Shown here in pieces: positions 34,481-46,899 of a stretch of DNA of 64,000 nucleotides (position 1 is the first letter of the stretch; each line of letters opens with the position of its first letter). Source of the DNA: Lonicera japonica (Eukaryota; Streptophyta; Magnoliopsida; Dipsacales; Caprifoliaceae); assembly GCA_021464415.1 (NCBI GenBank), contig CM038468.1:1922001-1986000 (forward strand), read 5' to 3'. The notes under the pieces were generated by a model that was not told the DNA's origin, made no database searches, and saw nothing but the letters and a program-made list of their open reading frames with translations. The position numbers and the translations under genes are program-made.

Positions 34481-35676
34481 TTTTACTGCAAAATATAACA
34501 GTACTTAAGATTAACTTAGCTAGCAAAAGCAAAAAATCAATTACAAAAGTCTTCAATTAGCACTTTCATAATAAAACATAGTAGCAATCCATAGTTTAGC
34601 AACAAAAGTCATCCCTCTACCAATCCATCAAAGTAACAAATCTAAAATGAAATACAATACATAATGTAGCAACTAACAAAAAAACCAATATAATGTGACT
34701 AAAAAGAGAGAACCAATATCATTATGATATACCTAATAGCTAGCAAAATAACAATGGTTAAGTCTTCAAACTTCTTTTTTTCTCGCTAGCTATGCTTCAT
34801 CTTCGATCCCAAATCCTAACTTGCATTTGAAACTACTTATTAGTAATTAAACTATCTCAAATTATAGTGATGTAGGTATGGATAATTTGTACATGAGACA
34901 TCAAATCAAAAAATATCACAAGGTTCAAGCGCTGCCAAGTATCAGTGCACACACGCGTATATATATAAATAGAGATTGTCTTTCGCTGTATTAATTCGGA
35001 GAAAGACTTAAGTAACAAAGAAATAAAGCAAGACCCATAAAATCCTTCAATAGATAATAAATTGAGAAGCTATGAATAACAACAACAAAATTAACAAGAA
35101 TAAGCTAGTAAAAAGCCTCAAACGGGAGATTCTAATATAAAAATCCAAATAAACGGAATGACTTATATAAAGGATCTACCATATATTAATAACTTGAAAA
35201 GATCATAGAAAGAAAAAATGGACATCACTTTATTTATAGAAAACCAATATAATTTAAAAAAGAAAATAGCTACCAACATAAACAATCCATTTTGTTCAAG
35301 CCCCTTTTTTCACACAATAATATAATGTTATTGAAATAAAGGGTTTTTTTTTCATGTTAAGAGAGTATATTATTATAAAACATGTTAATTTTTTCTGTTA
35401 AAGGGAACCGAATGAATTGTTTTCACTAATATGGACTTCCCACTCCTAAAAGTTCATTTGTCTCAAGAGTGACCTAACTTGGGCTCCCAAAACTTAACTA
35501 ATTTACCACTCCAAAACAGTGTTATAAAATAAAATGGTAATTTACACTTTAAAACAGTGTTCTAAACTAGATTGAAACAAACCTAGCAACCCAAGCAATT
35601 AAACAGACCTAAAGACATTGCATATATAAAGATTAGCTATTTACCTGTTCATCATCATTTCCATTTTTTCCTTAAG
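34481..35676. other. CACTA interior, non-coding
   Basis: AT-rich sequence between the subterminal array and the 3' end of the transposase gene. No frame worth annotating is present. Confidence 0.55.
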
Positions 35677-37266
35677 TTAATCGACTTCGTTTTGTAGATT
35701 TTCAACCCTCTTATTTGCCTCATCTGCTTCTCTCCTTGCATCAGCCACTTGTTTGTCTCTCATAACGTCTTTTTCTTTTTCTTTAGTCCTTATGGACGAA
35801 GAAATTGACTTCGGACCAGCTCCACGACCAAGAATATAACCGGATCTGTATCCTAAAACCTGTTTAAATGCTTCATCATCATCCAGTGGCACCCCATTTT
35901 CTGATAGATACTTGAGTTTTAGGTCTTCAACGTCCTCCTACAACATATAATTAAGTATTTTATGGTAACCACCATTCACTAATAATAAAAATTTAGTCAT
36001 ACTATAGAGTTAATTAGATTGAGAAATCTTACATAAACTTTTTTAGCTTTTTTGTTCACCCAACGTAAACCATCCTCACCATCTACATCCAGACCATCCT
36101 CAGCATTGTCACCATCCTTCTTCTTCCTAGTGCGAGTAGTCTTCCAAAATTGTTTCATTGTTGGTTTCTCTCCAGGCTCTCGTGTCTGTAGTAAAGTAAC
36201 TTAAATTATATAAAAGTAATTAGGTTTACAACTCAAACAATTTATTAAAAAACTTTTACCATTTCAAATTCCAAACAATGAAATCCTTTACTCCTAGTTG
36301 TATGAACAATAGTCTATTGTGCCCTATTTTGTTGGTTTATTTTACTTCTTTCCTGCAAATTACAAATAATTTGTCACAACTATACAATTGACAATAATTA
36401 ACAAGAGGGGACATAAAAATAAAGGAAATATGAAGCTAAAAAACAATATAAGGTTCATAACCTAGAATTTGTTATCAAGAAAAGTAAGGCAAAGATCCCG
36501 CCACCTATTTTGAGTCAATACAGGAGGGCCATGTTGAAGTGCAACCTCAATTGATTCATATTTCTTAAAAACACTGATGTGCATGAGTGATCTAAAGTTT
36601 ACGAATTGTGTATTCATTTGTTGCATAGTACATTCTCGTAACTCCTCATCATTGGGCACATTGAATTTGTCCTATTTTTTCAAAAGAAAATAATTTCAAA
36701 TAATAGACAATAATATATCTTCATATAAAGCAATTGGAATAAAGCCAAGTTTTAAGTGTTATACCCTTAAAATTTCCTACATTTTAGTTTTGTCTTCCTC
36801 TGGGATTTGTTTCCAATACCTGACGTTTAGTGGGGCGTAGTCTCTAATAAGGATGCCAATCTCATTAACAAACTATTTTGAATTTCGACCTACTAGGCGA
36901 TTCTCCGAAACAAAAACCTCTAATGGCTCCCCTCTTTGTTTTTTCTTTGCTAAGCCCAATCCTCGTGTTGGTCCCCTTTCTCTTTTTGTAGAGGATGGAC
37001 CTATTTAAAAAGAAAAACACCATGTATAATATAACAAAATTATGTCATTTCAAGTATGTAACATAACTATTAATTAAAAGTATACCTTCACTACTAAACA
37101 CACGTGATTGGCGTGATGTGTTAATGGCAGAACCATTAGCGCCACTTGTTTCATTCGATTGATCAATTGTTGGATTTGACGAGTTCGACCCACCTTGTGA
37201 AACAGCTACTTTAGGAACACGTGCCCTACTTGAGCTAGGCATATCTGAACAAGAAAAATATATCAA
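35677..37266 (-). pseudogene. Ptta/En-Spm-type transposon protein, decayed
   Basis: The minus-strand pieces fit the plant transposase family Ptta/En/Spm (Pfam PF03004 type). The N-terminal piece is MPSSSRARVPKVAV (37266-37045), rich in Ser and Asn. A piece with WRDLCLTFLDNKF lies at 36659-36462. Near 36290-36350 a conserved VHTTRSKGFHCLEFE stretch sits after an in-frame TAG. Another piece is KPTMKQFWKTTRTRKKKDG (36185-36030), and the last is the segment VLGYRSGYILGRGAGP with a coiled-coil tail (35892-35677). Intron borders are still visible, for example gtaagatttc near 36030 and atgttgtag near 35945. The in-frame stop, and the missing links between pieces, show it is no longer functional. In the family this protein is thought to bind the element's ends. 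Confidence 0.75.
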
Positions 37267-37480
37267 ATATCTTGATTATTGCATATTTAGATTAAATAGG
37301 TATTTACAAATTAAAAAAAAATGAGTGAGTTAAACCTAAAACTATTAAGCTTCAAGTAATTTAAAAAAGAATTGGGTTTAATTAAAATCAACCTTTTATC
37401 ACACAAATTCCTAATTTCTTAAAATAAATAAATAAAAGCATGAATAAGATAAGAATCACCTGATGCATGATAAATTTTAT

Positions 37481-39860
37481 TCAATTAATATCTACATAAT
37501 TGTCATCACCATTACTATCGCCATGACTATCACCATCCCCACTAACGTCGCCATCTTCATTAACGCCACCATCTTCATCAGATAATAGCATATTTTCATC
37601 TTCTTCATCTTCATCATCTTCCTCATCAACATCATTAATAAAGTCATCATCTTCATTATGTACAATTTTCCTACGCTCGACATTATTAAGAGTCACTTCC
37701 ATTACTGGAATATCATATCTTCTCAAAAAAAGATCACCATCATCAACTTCCATTGGCTTATTTATAACATTTGTCTCAAGTTGTTGGTATGGTTCGTAAT
37801 CTCCCATTAACTCCTCTGATAGTGTTTCAGGAAAATCATACTTGTCCCTAGGTGTATTTTTTACGACGACTTTCCAATGATTGCCTAGCTTAATGTCGGG
37901 GACATAAAATACTTGCTCTGCTTGATAAGCTAGTACAAACAGTTAATTATTGTACCATGTATTGGCAGTGTTAACACTAATGAACTCGTATTCATCAGTG
38001 CGTATTCCAACGACCCCCTTTTTTTTCCTAGGTTCCACCAATCACACTTAAAGAGAACAACATAGTTTCCCTCAACATAATCTAGCTCAACAATGTTATA
38101 CAACTCGCCATAAAAATTAATTTCTTTTTGTTCATGTTCTCCAACCACAACTACTCCACTATTTTGAGTTTTTCTATACTTGTCATGATCCTTGATGTGA
38201 AATCTATAACCATTAATTACAAAACTTTTATATTGTTTCACTTTTCGGTCAGGACCCTAAGACAAGGCACCAAGTTGCTTGGTAACAAGATCAGGAGAAT
38301 GACGCTCCAACTCTTTCACCTATTTATCAATTTGCATAGTAAATAAATAAGTAAGGATTAATAAACTTGTAGTTATAGTATAATTTTACAATTTTTAACA
38401 CTTACGCGATTTTCAAACCATTTAGGGAACCCCTCAGCATGTCTTGTGTCTATATTTGTACTCTCATTCGCCTTTAATAACTCCTTGTGCTTACTAGACA
38501 AGATGGACTATTTTAAATAATGGTTAAATTATTCAAGGAAAAATGAAAGATTTAGTCGAGACTAACGTACTTTACATATTCTTATACTTCATCACAATTA
38601 TCCAACACATATTGATGAGCCTTATGCCATTCAATTTCTGAGAGTCGTACATAATTTGCTTTGCCGAGCAATCGACCATTATACGAAAAAATTGACATCC
38701 TTTCTTGAAATTCATTGCCATCATAGTTCCTCTCAGGCCTATTAAATTTGGTCTCAATACCATGCAAATACATTGAGCAAAACGTTAGGCATTCATTAAG
38801 AATATAAGCCTCGGCGATTGAACCTTCAGGCCGTGCCTTGTTGCCAAGACATTGTTTTAGCATGTGCATATACCTAAAAAGGAATATAATATAAATGCAA
38901 ATAATTGAAAACTTTTAATGAAAAATTAGGTAAACAAGGCCAATACATACTTTAGATTACCTTTCAAAATGATACATCCATCGATCTTGCACCAGTCCAC
39001 CAAGAATGGCCTCTCGTGCGAGGTGAATCGGTAAGTGAATCATAATATCAAAGAAAGATGATAGAAATATCATTTCAAGCTTACACAACGTCACATCAAG
39101 TTTTTTCTCAAGCCTTTCCAAGACATCAACTCTCAATGTCTTTGAGCATAATTCTTTAAAAAATGACCCAAGCTCAATTAGTAGTTGACACACTTCCTTA
39201 CGCAAATAACCACGTATTGCAAGTGGTAGCAAGCGTTTTAGGAAAATGTGGCAATCATAGCTTTTCATTCCTGAAACTCGACCGTCCTTAGCCACATATC
39301 GACTAATATTTGAGACATATCCATCCTGCAGCTTCAATGAAAGCCAAAATTCACATGCAGGAGGCATTATCTATTTATCTCTTTTCTTGTATGCATGTAA
39401 ATCAAAACGTTTACACATCTCTCCTAAATCCAACCTAGAATTGACTGTATCCTTTGTTTTTCCATCAATATTCAACAGTGTACCAACAACATTCTCACAG
39501 ACATTTTTTTCAACATGCATTACATCCAAATTATGACGTAGTTTTTGATATTTCCAATAAGGAAAATCAAAAAAAATACTACGCTTTGACCAATGTAACT
39601 CCCACGATTCACGCTTTCTTTTTGTACATTTACCGTAATTATTGGCCCGACCTTATCTAATTGAGCAAGTACCTCATCACCACTTAGTTCCTTTGGTCTT
39701 TATTGATTCTCTCTTGTACCATCAAAAGAAGACATATTTCTCCACCATTTATGATCCATAGTTAAAAAGCGACGATGACCCATATAGCATGTTTTCTTTC
39801 CATTCTTCAATTGCTTATAACATGTGTCCTTATTGCATATAGGAATACATTGAGCTTATT
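37481..39860 (-). pseudogene. TNP2-type CACTA transposase, 5'-truncated and decayed
   Basis: Four conserved segments run in TNP2 order on the minus strand. The end of the transposase domain lies at 39850-39370 (HKWWRNMSSFDGT, then FPYWKYQKLRHNLDVMHVEK in another frame). The DUF4218 domain is next (39367-38582, MPPACEFWLSLK to the Asp/Glu-rich DNCDEV), interrupted by a putative intron near 38870-38955. The DUF4216 domain follows (38241-37930, FYGELYNIVELDY, VVLFKCDWW). The C-terminal tail covers 37925-37481 (QVFYVPDIKLGNHWKVVVK, then an acidic run). Frameshifts and stops occur between and within segments, and the N-terminal third is missing. TNP2 is the catalytic transposase of CACTA elements. 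Confidence 0.85.
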
Positions 39861-41199
39861 TTTATTTTATTTTTTAAATAGCTAGGGTTTATTATATACA
39901 TTCAGGTAAAATCGAACTCCAAGTATACAATTTTTTAAAATATTAAGATTTTTATTTATAATTAAAATCGAAACCCTAACTATTGATTTTGTACTCTTCG
40001 ATCTGTGCGTGCTTTATAATGGTCCCATAAACAATTTTTTTTTGCTTGGTTAATATTATTTTTGGCTTGTGTTCTTTTAACCATTATGTCAAACATGCAT
40101 GGGAAATATCTAGTTAGGAATATATTGCAACTAGTGATCACTCATACAAAAAGTACTATGAGTTGAATTTAAACATATAGTCATATACACATTTTTTTTT
40201 TCAAGAAAAACTTAGGATCCGGTCCTTGAATACAGTCCCTCAACTTTTTGTTTAACAAAGAAGGCGGTCCATGTAATTGCTTACTTTTAAAAGATGAGAC
40301 CTTTTGAAGGTACTATTTTTTGGTAACTCCCGTATCTCTCAACACTGATGCTAGTATGTGCACTAAAAAAATTAATATCTACTGCATAGTATCTATGTAT
40401 TCGTGTACTCTCCACAAACTACATTATTTTAAAAAAAATATATAGTAAGAGAGCACATACTAAAAATTTTCAGGAACCGGATTCTAAAAAGTCCCATAAT
40501 TTGCACAACAATTATCTCATATGCTTATATATGTGGTGGTGGCCATGTAGTTGTAACTTGCTTGGACAGCATCAACAAAGCAAGGCCGATCTTTCCAAGG
40601 AACTTTTGAATAAAAAAACAGGTACAAAAAACCTTGTAAAAGATAAATTTTAATAGATAAATTTTAAAAAGGGCATCTTATTTCAATGGAATTGTAAAAG
40701 AGACTGTCTATTAATTTTTTTTTAAAAAAACCTCTATGTCGTATTGTTGTATGAGATTGTGAAAGAAACTACTAAAACTGATTCTTTTAGCAATCTTATT
40801 TTACGGTGCTTTTCATTACACTTTGGATCTACTGATAATGTTCAAAATCCGATGTTTCCCTTGATCCTAGTACTTGGCTAAAATTATTACAATAGATTTT
40901 AAGATGAGATATTTGAAGTGCTCGTGGTTAAGTCTCTTAAGTTCTTAACTCCCAAAAACCTTAACATAAAAATCCTAATTAAGTCTTCGCTGTCATTTAA
41001 TAAATAATTATGTATATTAAGAGATTTGCCAAAAAATTAACTTAGCCTCAATAAGATGCATTCACTTTTTGCACTGCCGGGTTTCTTTGTATCCACACAC
41101 AACTATACACACACATATATATGCTTTGACTAAAATGCTATTTTCTTGAACGAATATAACAAAATCAAAGCTAGTCAAATTATGTCTTCCACTTAAAAG

Positions 41200-41242
<43 letters not shown>

Positions 41243-41278
41243 GGATAAAGTTGGAAGGAAGACTTGCTTAAAGGTAAA
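39861..41278. other. Intergenic, flank repeats and a poly-T tract
   Basis: 40915-41130 is the uninterrupted form of the block split at 28.9-30.3 kb. A small inverted pair (agctagggttt near 39881 and aaaccctaact near 39970) may be a tiny MITE. A run of 40 T lies at 41202-41241. No gene is seen. Confidence 0.5.
41202..41241. repeat. Poly-T tract of 40 bases
   Basis: Homopolymer of T. Its true length is uncertain in any assembly. It could be the tail of a minus-strand retroposon, but nothing else supports that. Confidence 0.85.
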
Positions 41279-41535
41279 GTCAATTATTGCAGCTAGAGTG
41301 TGATTTTCCGGAATTTCTTAAAGGGCCAAAAGTACAGATTTTTTATTAGGTGGAAACATGTTGCTACCTACTTTACGGTAACAAATTTTCTTTCCCACTG
41401 TTTATTGGAAAATTATATCCAATGTATCAATGAGTTATGCATTTTGAAAATATATAATTAAACCACCAATATATTTAGTATGAGTAACCGCTTTATAAAA
41501 CTGATAAATGTAGCATTACTTGCTCAACATTTGTG
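41279..41535 (+). repeat. Duplicated block, copy 1
   Basis: From gtcaattattgcagctagag through acatgttgctacctacttta to atgtagcattacttgctcaa. It matches 44161-44405 with about 85 percent identity by eye, in the same orientation. Confidence 0.75.
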
Positions 41536-42567
41536 TACTTTGCGAATAGTTAACGATTATGCATTTTCTCTTGTGCAACCAAATGGCCACTAAATTCCTG
41601 TTCTTGAAATTCTATTTGAATTTGATAAAATTCGAGTTTACGGATAAAAATGTTGTCCTAGACTTGGATAAAGCTTATAGTGAGTTATTTAGTTGTCTAA
41701 TGAACAATATTTGGTTTCGTTTCCATCAAAATAGCAAAAAACTAAATAATTTCAGGCAACTTATTCTCCAAAGTATTCAGCTTGATTCCATGGCTTTAGT
41801 CTTGAAGCTTACGTGAACACTCATATCTTTGCAAGCATATAATCTAATTTGAAATGAAGAATTGAAAAAAGGATTGACGTTAGCTCAGTGTATAAAGCAT
41901 TTTTTATTAATTCAACATTTATAATTTCAATCCACATATCTTACATTTTTAGTAAAAATAATTATGTCGGGGACATAATTGGAAATTCATTTATTAGCAT
42001 AGATAAGCATAAGTCTTGACCATTCATTGTATTGCACCCAAATCAATATCATAACATAATTATATAACATGGATACTTTTCAACATGAAATTGTCAACTG
42101 CACACACTTCTTAGTGGGTTAGTCCGGTGGTAAAGCTAGGCACCTACCTGCAGGATTTGGTAGCTTCCGAGTTAGAGTCCCATCAGAGAATGGGAAAAAT
42201 AAAAAAATCCTTAAAAAAAATAAAAAATCAATGGGACGACCATGTACTTAGGTTTTGTTGTCCCATGGTGAGACAATCATATGATGCTTTTCTAATACAC
42301 TCAGATGTCTACTAAATGTTCTTCTCTACAGAAATGTAGGGTAATGGTAGTTTGGTACCATAAAGAGTCAGTTTCCCCAGTTTTAGAGCATCCACGGCGC
42401 AATTGTAATAAACATAATGAGTAAATTTGCAAATTAAATTTGGCATATGAACTTTTTTTGTTAATTTGCACCTTACATATGGTAAAAAAAATGCTCAAAT
42501 AAGTTGCGGCGTTCATCTCAAGCCAAGAAGACCTTGGCTGTCCCAAATTTTTTTTAAAGGAAAACTA

Positions 42568-42628
<61 letters not shown>

Positions 42629-43171
42629 AAAGAAGGAAAAATAACAGGAAGGGTAGTACCTACCCATCCAACAACTAAAAGAAATGGGAATGGTGAATAT
42701 GCCCTGTGCCTTGTACATGCAGTTAGAAGTTATATGCGTTTTTGCAATATATAGTTCCTTACAACAAATCTATATTATGAAGTTTTTTGATCACAGGCAC
42801 ATATGATATTTAATTGGTATATAATCAATCATAGTCCTTAAATCTGATTTGTTATCATATTGAAACATCAAATAAATATCATTCCCACTCACACACATAA
42901 CATATAATCAATCACAGATTATAATGAATATACTAACTAGTATGTTGTCGAAATATACTAGTTAGTATATTCATAAAGCAAGATCCATTGAAAATATAAC
43001 ATTGCGTCAAAAAAATTCAAGACCGAGGATAGTCGTTCTTAATCCAAAATATATATCCTGAGCATCTGTTTTGGCATGTTGATAAGCTAGTCGAAGAAAA
43101 CAAAATAAAAAGAACTGTTTCATATTCAGTCTTGATTTTTGAAAATTTCATACTTACGTGCATTTGTTTAC
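41536..43171. other. Intergenic with SINE-like and poly-A stretches
   Basis: No protein-coding signal. A second tRNA-like head (ttagctcagtgtataaagc near 41880) is weaker than the one at 42113. An A-rich run fills about 42577-42630. 42780-43080 resembles the block at 46090-46260. Confidence 0.5.
42113..42300 (+). repeat. Possible tRNA-derived SINE
   Basis: The sequence gtgggttagtccggtggtaaag resembles a polymerase III A box. About 40 bases later, ccgagttagagtccc resembles a B box. Both fit the head of a plant SINE. The 3' end and a target-site duplication were not resolved. Confidence 0.4.
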
Positions 43172-43380
43172 ACTTCGGTCCAGCAGAAAATTTCAAAATC
43201 CCATATGTTTCCCATGTTTACTAGTGCTTGATTGCCCAATTTTCCATGGACTTAGTTTTCTGCTGGTCAACTTCATTTATCCTCAGTTTTCTCATTTTTT
43301 TTTCATGCACCCATATTTCAAAAGTGCACCAAGTGTTTGTTTTCAACGGAAAGCTTTCCCACTTAAAAGAACTGTTTAGA
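43172..43380 (+). repeat. Duplicated block related to 52.4 kb, copy 1
   Basis: Shares caaaatcccatatg, catgtttactagt, ttccatggactt and tgtttgttttc in order with 52400-52610. It is evidence of segmental duplication within the receptor cluster. Confidence 0.7.
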
Positions 43381-44160
43381 ATTCAATTCGTTTCCATGTG
43401 GAACCATCAAATGCAATTAATCTTATTTCTCACCAAGAGGGAATAGTAATCTGTACATGCACCTTATTGTGAATATGCGTGAGCAACTTCCTCTCCTTTC
43501 TTATTTCACCAATTTCGTTGTGACACGTGATTTTTGCTGGTTCAGTTTCTTTTTAACTAGTACATCTTTATAATCTCTTTGCATCCTTTCTCTTCCATTG
43601 GCATTTTCTGTTTTCTTCGTTCTCTTTTTAACTTGTACAGCTTGATTATTTTCAACAATCCGTCTGAGAATCGTATCATTACCATAACCCACCTTAACTG
43701 GATTTCTTTAACTATAATCCTTTCTAGATTTCTCATTAAAAGAAACTTTAGCTGAACAGGCAATTGATCGAGACGATAATCAAGCAAAGCACATAAGTTC
43801 ATTTTATACTTAAAGAGTAATATGACGAAATTAAAGTTTAGTAACAACTATTCCATTGGTTTACCATCTCGGTCCATTCATTTGTATATATTTTGGATTA
43901 TCAATTTCAACATCTTCGTGTTGTTACATTATTAGAATGTTAAAAGAAAAGGGCAGGAAAAACTGAATATTGAAAAACGAAGAAACAGAGAAAAAATAGT
44001 GTGTATATATAAGCAGTCTACAATATTTCACTAATCTTGTCATATTTAACAAATATTTGGTTCAAATTATGGCGCTAAGTTTGCTATTGCTGCAGGAGTA
44101 GGTGATGCTATCCATCTATCTGGTTTTTTCTATTAATTATTAGTAATTTCGTGGGGCTAA
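43381..44160. other. Intergenic, no gene seen
   Basis: The reading frames at 43501-43847 (minus strand) are low in complexity and not recognisable. 43540-43600 resembles 51940-51990 (acatctttataatctctttgcat). 44076-44115 resembles the complement of 55330-55370. Confidence 0.45.
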
Positions 44161-44405
44161 AGTCAATTATTGCAGCCAGAATGTGAACTTCTAGACTTTC
44201 TGCTAAAAGTACATACTTTTGATTAGGTGAAAACATGTTGCTACCTACCTTACAATAACAAATTTTCTTTCCGGCTGTTTATTGGAAAATTATATCCAAT
44301 GAATGAATAAGTTACACATTTTGGAAATATATAACCCACCAATATATTTAGTATGAGTAACCGCTTGATAAAGTCAGTAAATGTAGCATTACTCATTCAA
44401 CACTT
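44161..44405 (+). repeat. Duplicated block, copy 2
   Basis: Partner of 41279-41535. Confidence 0.75.
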
Positions 44406-45317
44406 GATTAGTACTTCCAACATTTCAAAATTGTCATTTTATAAATTTTATTTATCATCTTTAACTAAAGCATTATTTTCTTAAAATACCGAAATATCAA
44501 GGAGAGTTACGTACTATATAGAACCCCTTACCATTAACTCCTCGCTCCCCACTGAAAACACATGGTGGTATATGGCTATGAATGTGTATCTTACTAAGAA
44601 TTTTCCTTTACTATGCAAAATGACAATAACTGATCTTTTAATAAGTAGGGACAACATGAGAAAAGTTGAGTCTTTACAATGGGAACTCAGAACATTAAAA
44701 AAACGTTTGCTTTATTGTTTTGATAAAATTGTTAAGAATCATCTGTATATTTACATTAGGAGTTGGTATTCTTGAATGTGGATGTAATATTTCCATTTAG
44801 AATTTTATCTTTGTATCAAATATATAGAAATAGTCATACCTAAGAGGCTGAAATAATTAGCCCCTAACATTAATTTTTTCCATAAGATAAGAAGTTACAC
44901 CTAAATTAATTGATGTTCAATTTATAACTATTAAAGTTTTTGCAATTTAATGTGATGCGAGAACAGCTTGTGAATACCAAAAAGAAATAAAAGACTTTTG
45001 CCAGACCTTGACTTGTGGTGGTGGCCATGTAGTTGTAACTTGCTTGGAATTTTCCTTAAGGTGAAAAAGCAGACCAAATGGTCTTTCAATTAGTCTTCCC
45101 TCATTAATGGCAAGTGTGGACAGCGTGAAGAAAGTATGGTCAATCTTTCCAAAGAACTTTTGGGTAAAAAACCTAGCACAAAAAAGCAAGAATATGGAAA
45201 ATAGTAAGAAAATTAATTATTTTGTGTGAAAAGTTGAAAAATAAGTTGAGTCATTTGGTGAGATTAACTCTTACTTTCTAATTTTTTCAATGAAAAAAAA
45301 TTATTTGGAATTAGGTA
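44406..45317. other. Intergenic, contains an RLP-upstream duplicate
   Basis: 44880-45012 matches 46375-46510 (aagaagttacacctaaattaattgatg, gcaatttaatgtgatgcgagaacag, taccaaaaagaaataaaagac). It is a second copy of the RLP upstream region, about 1.5 kb before the first. Confidence 0.6.
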
Positions 45318-45445
45318 AGAACAAATTCAGTGGCTCATTACCTGTAAGCTTTTCATCTTTGAAGCTGGTTGAAAAAATATCTTCAAAAGATAAAGAAAAA
45401 TGTAAACATCATTTCCTCTGATATTAACAAACAATACAAGGAGAC
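45318..45445 (+). pseudogene. Fragment of an LRR receptor-like protein
   Basis: The text aaattcagtggctcattacctgtaagc...ttttcatctttgaagctggtt matches the RLP at 48056-48110 (frame KFSGSLP...SFSSLK). The following catcatttcctctgatattaac matches 48191-48210. It is a short relic of a second RLP copy with no open frame. Confidence 0.65.
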
Positions 45446-46468
45446 TACCCGAAACCATATAAGTGTGGAATGAAGAAAGTGATCTTTCCAAGCACAAAAA
45501 GGTGAGATAGAGAAAATTAATTAATCTGTATTGAAAAGAAGTTGAGTCTTTGTTGAGATTAACACCATTTTTTCATGAAAAAATTTATTTCGGGGTAAGG
45601 AAGAAAAAATATCTCAAAAGATAAAGAAGAATGTATGATATCTTAATTTGAGATGAAGAGCAATTTCTTACACAACTTCTCACACAAATTACTTGTTTTT
45701 TTTTTCATATCATTTTCCATGTTATTATCAAACATGATTGAAAGGAAAAAAAAAATCTAACTTTATTCCAATTCAAAGGAATTATTTCATTTGGTGATTT
45801 TCCATTTCCATTATTTTAATTTCCACAAAAAAAATTAAATAAATAAATTTAGTCTACTAGTTTAGACATAATTAACATAACAATATAAAGTTATTATGCC
45901 ATGTGCTGATTTTATGTGCTAAACATGTGGTGATGGCCATAAAGGTATAACTTGCTTAGAATTTTTCTTGGCATGTAAAATCATATTAATGGGTCTTTCA
46001 ATTAGTTTTCACATATAAAAATAAATAAAGTTAAAGTGTTACGACTTTTAATGCAAAAAATCGAATATTTATATAAAATTTTTATTTTTGAAATCTACTA
46101 ATTAATATTTATAACCATTGTGAATATAAATATATATATATATATATATAAATCAAGACTGAGAATAGTCGTCATTGATTTAATATTCGGATGTTTTGTA
46201 GTGTAATTTTTTTATAAGATTTTGTAAAATGATCTCATGTAAATATATATTTTACCTCTTTAAGAATTAAGATCTCAAGCTTAGGCATTAAGCATACTTT
46301 TTATTTTTTAAGAGGCAAAATAAGTATTTATATCTGAATTTTTAAACCAATTAAAAGTTACACCTAATTTTTTTTCATAAGATAAGAAGTTACATCTAAA
46401 TTAATTGATGCTCAATTTATAACTGTTAAAGTTTTTGCAATTTAATGTAACGCAAGAACAGCCGGTGG
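45446..46468. other. Intergenic, RLP 5' flank
   Basis: AT-rich DNA. It includes copies of the 28.4/33.0-kb unit at 45930-46260, and TA repeats at 46130. No gene is seen. Confidence 0.5.
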
Positions 46469-46615
46469 ATACCAAAAAGAAATAAAAGACTTTTGCCAAA
46501 TCTTGACTCGTTAATTTCTAAACCAATTAAAAAATCAGAAAATCTATTCTATCAGTTAATTAATTAAGATATAATTAAGATAAGAATTAATGTGAAATGG
46601 GGACCGTATTAAATA
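46469..46615 (+). repeat. Upstream module shared with LecRLK flanks, copy 3
   Basis: Reads ataccaaaaagaaataaaag, acttttgccaaatcttgac, ttaattaattaagatataa and gtgaaatggggaccgtatt, in the same order as at 12430-12585 and 17760-17905. Here it lies immediately before the RLP TATA boxes. Confidence 0.65.
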
Positions 46616-46651
46616 GAAAGAAAGAAAGAAAGGTCGGGACTTTTGTTTGGC

Positions 46652-46658
46652 TATAAAA
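46652..46658 (+). promoter_or_regulatory. First (upstream) TATA box of the duplicated RLP promoter
   Basis: The sequence ggctataaaaag lies in the first of two tandem copies of the RLP 5' end. It is followed by an ATG at 46737 that opens the same start peptide (MVSKIIKKSMLF) but runs out of frame. Confidence 0.55.
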
Positions 46659-46829
46659 AGGGCCTATTAAGTAACTCAAAACATCAACCGACAAAAAAAA
46701 AAAAAAAAACTCGTTTGCCTTTTGCTTTGATAATTATGGTTTCCAAAATAATAAAAAAATCAATGTTGTTCGTAGCCTTCACTTGTGAAGTGGGGAACGT
46801 AGTGAGAAAGAAATGTCGGAACTTTTGGC

Positions 46830-46836
46830 TATAAAA
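46830..46836 (+). promoter_or_regulatory. Second TATA box, in front of the RLP start codon
   Basis: The sequence ggctataaaagtaac lies 64 bp before the ATG at 46900. The stretch from here to 46960 repeats 46650-46785. Confidence 0.6.
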
Positions 46837-46899
46837 GTAACTCAAGACATCAACAACGACAACAACAAAAAATCGTTTTTCTTTTTTGCTTTGATAATT

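Larger units (their letters stand above)
33357..39860 (-). mobile_element. CACTA (En/Spm) transposon, truncated at its 5' side
   Basis: One terminus is intact: CACTACAAGAAAA at 33357, followed by about 1.1 kb of subterminal repeats. Inside, on the minus strand, lie the usual two CACTA genes, TNP2 upstream and a Ptta-type gene downstream, both decayed. Homology to TNP2 stops near 39860, before the start of the protein. No matching TTTTCTTGTAGTG terminus was seen to the right. The element is a dead remnant. Confidence 0.88.

Noticed and set aside
41865..41965. Possible tRNA gene (ttagctcagtgtataaagc)
   Set aside because: Only an A-box-like stretch. No cloverleaf or acceptable B box could be folded by eye.
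43501..43847. Overlapping Lys-rich minus-strand frames
   Set aside because: Low complexity, two phases overlapping, inside a duplicated intergenic block whose other copy does not keep the frames.
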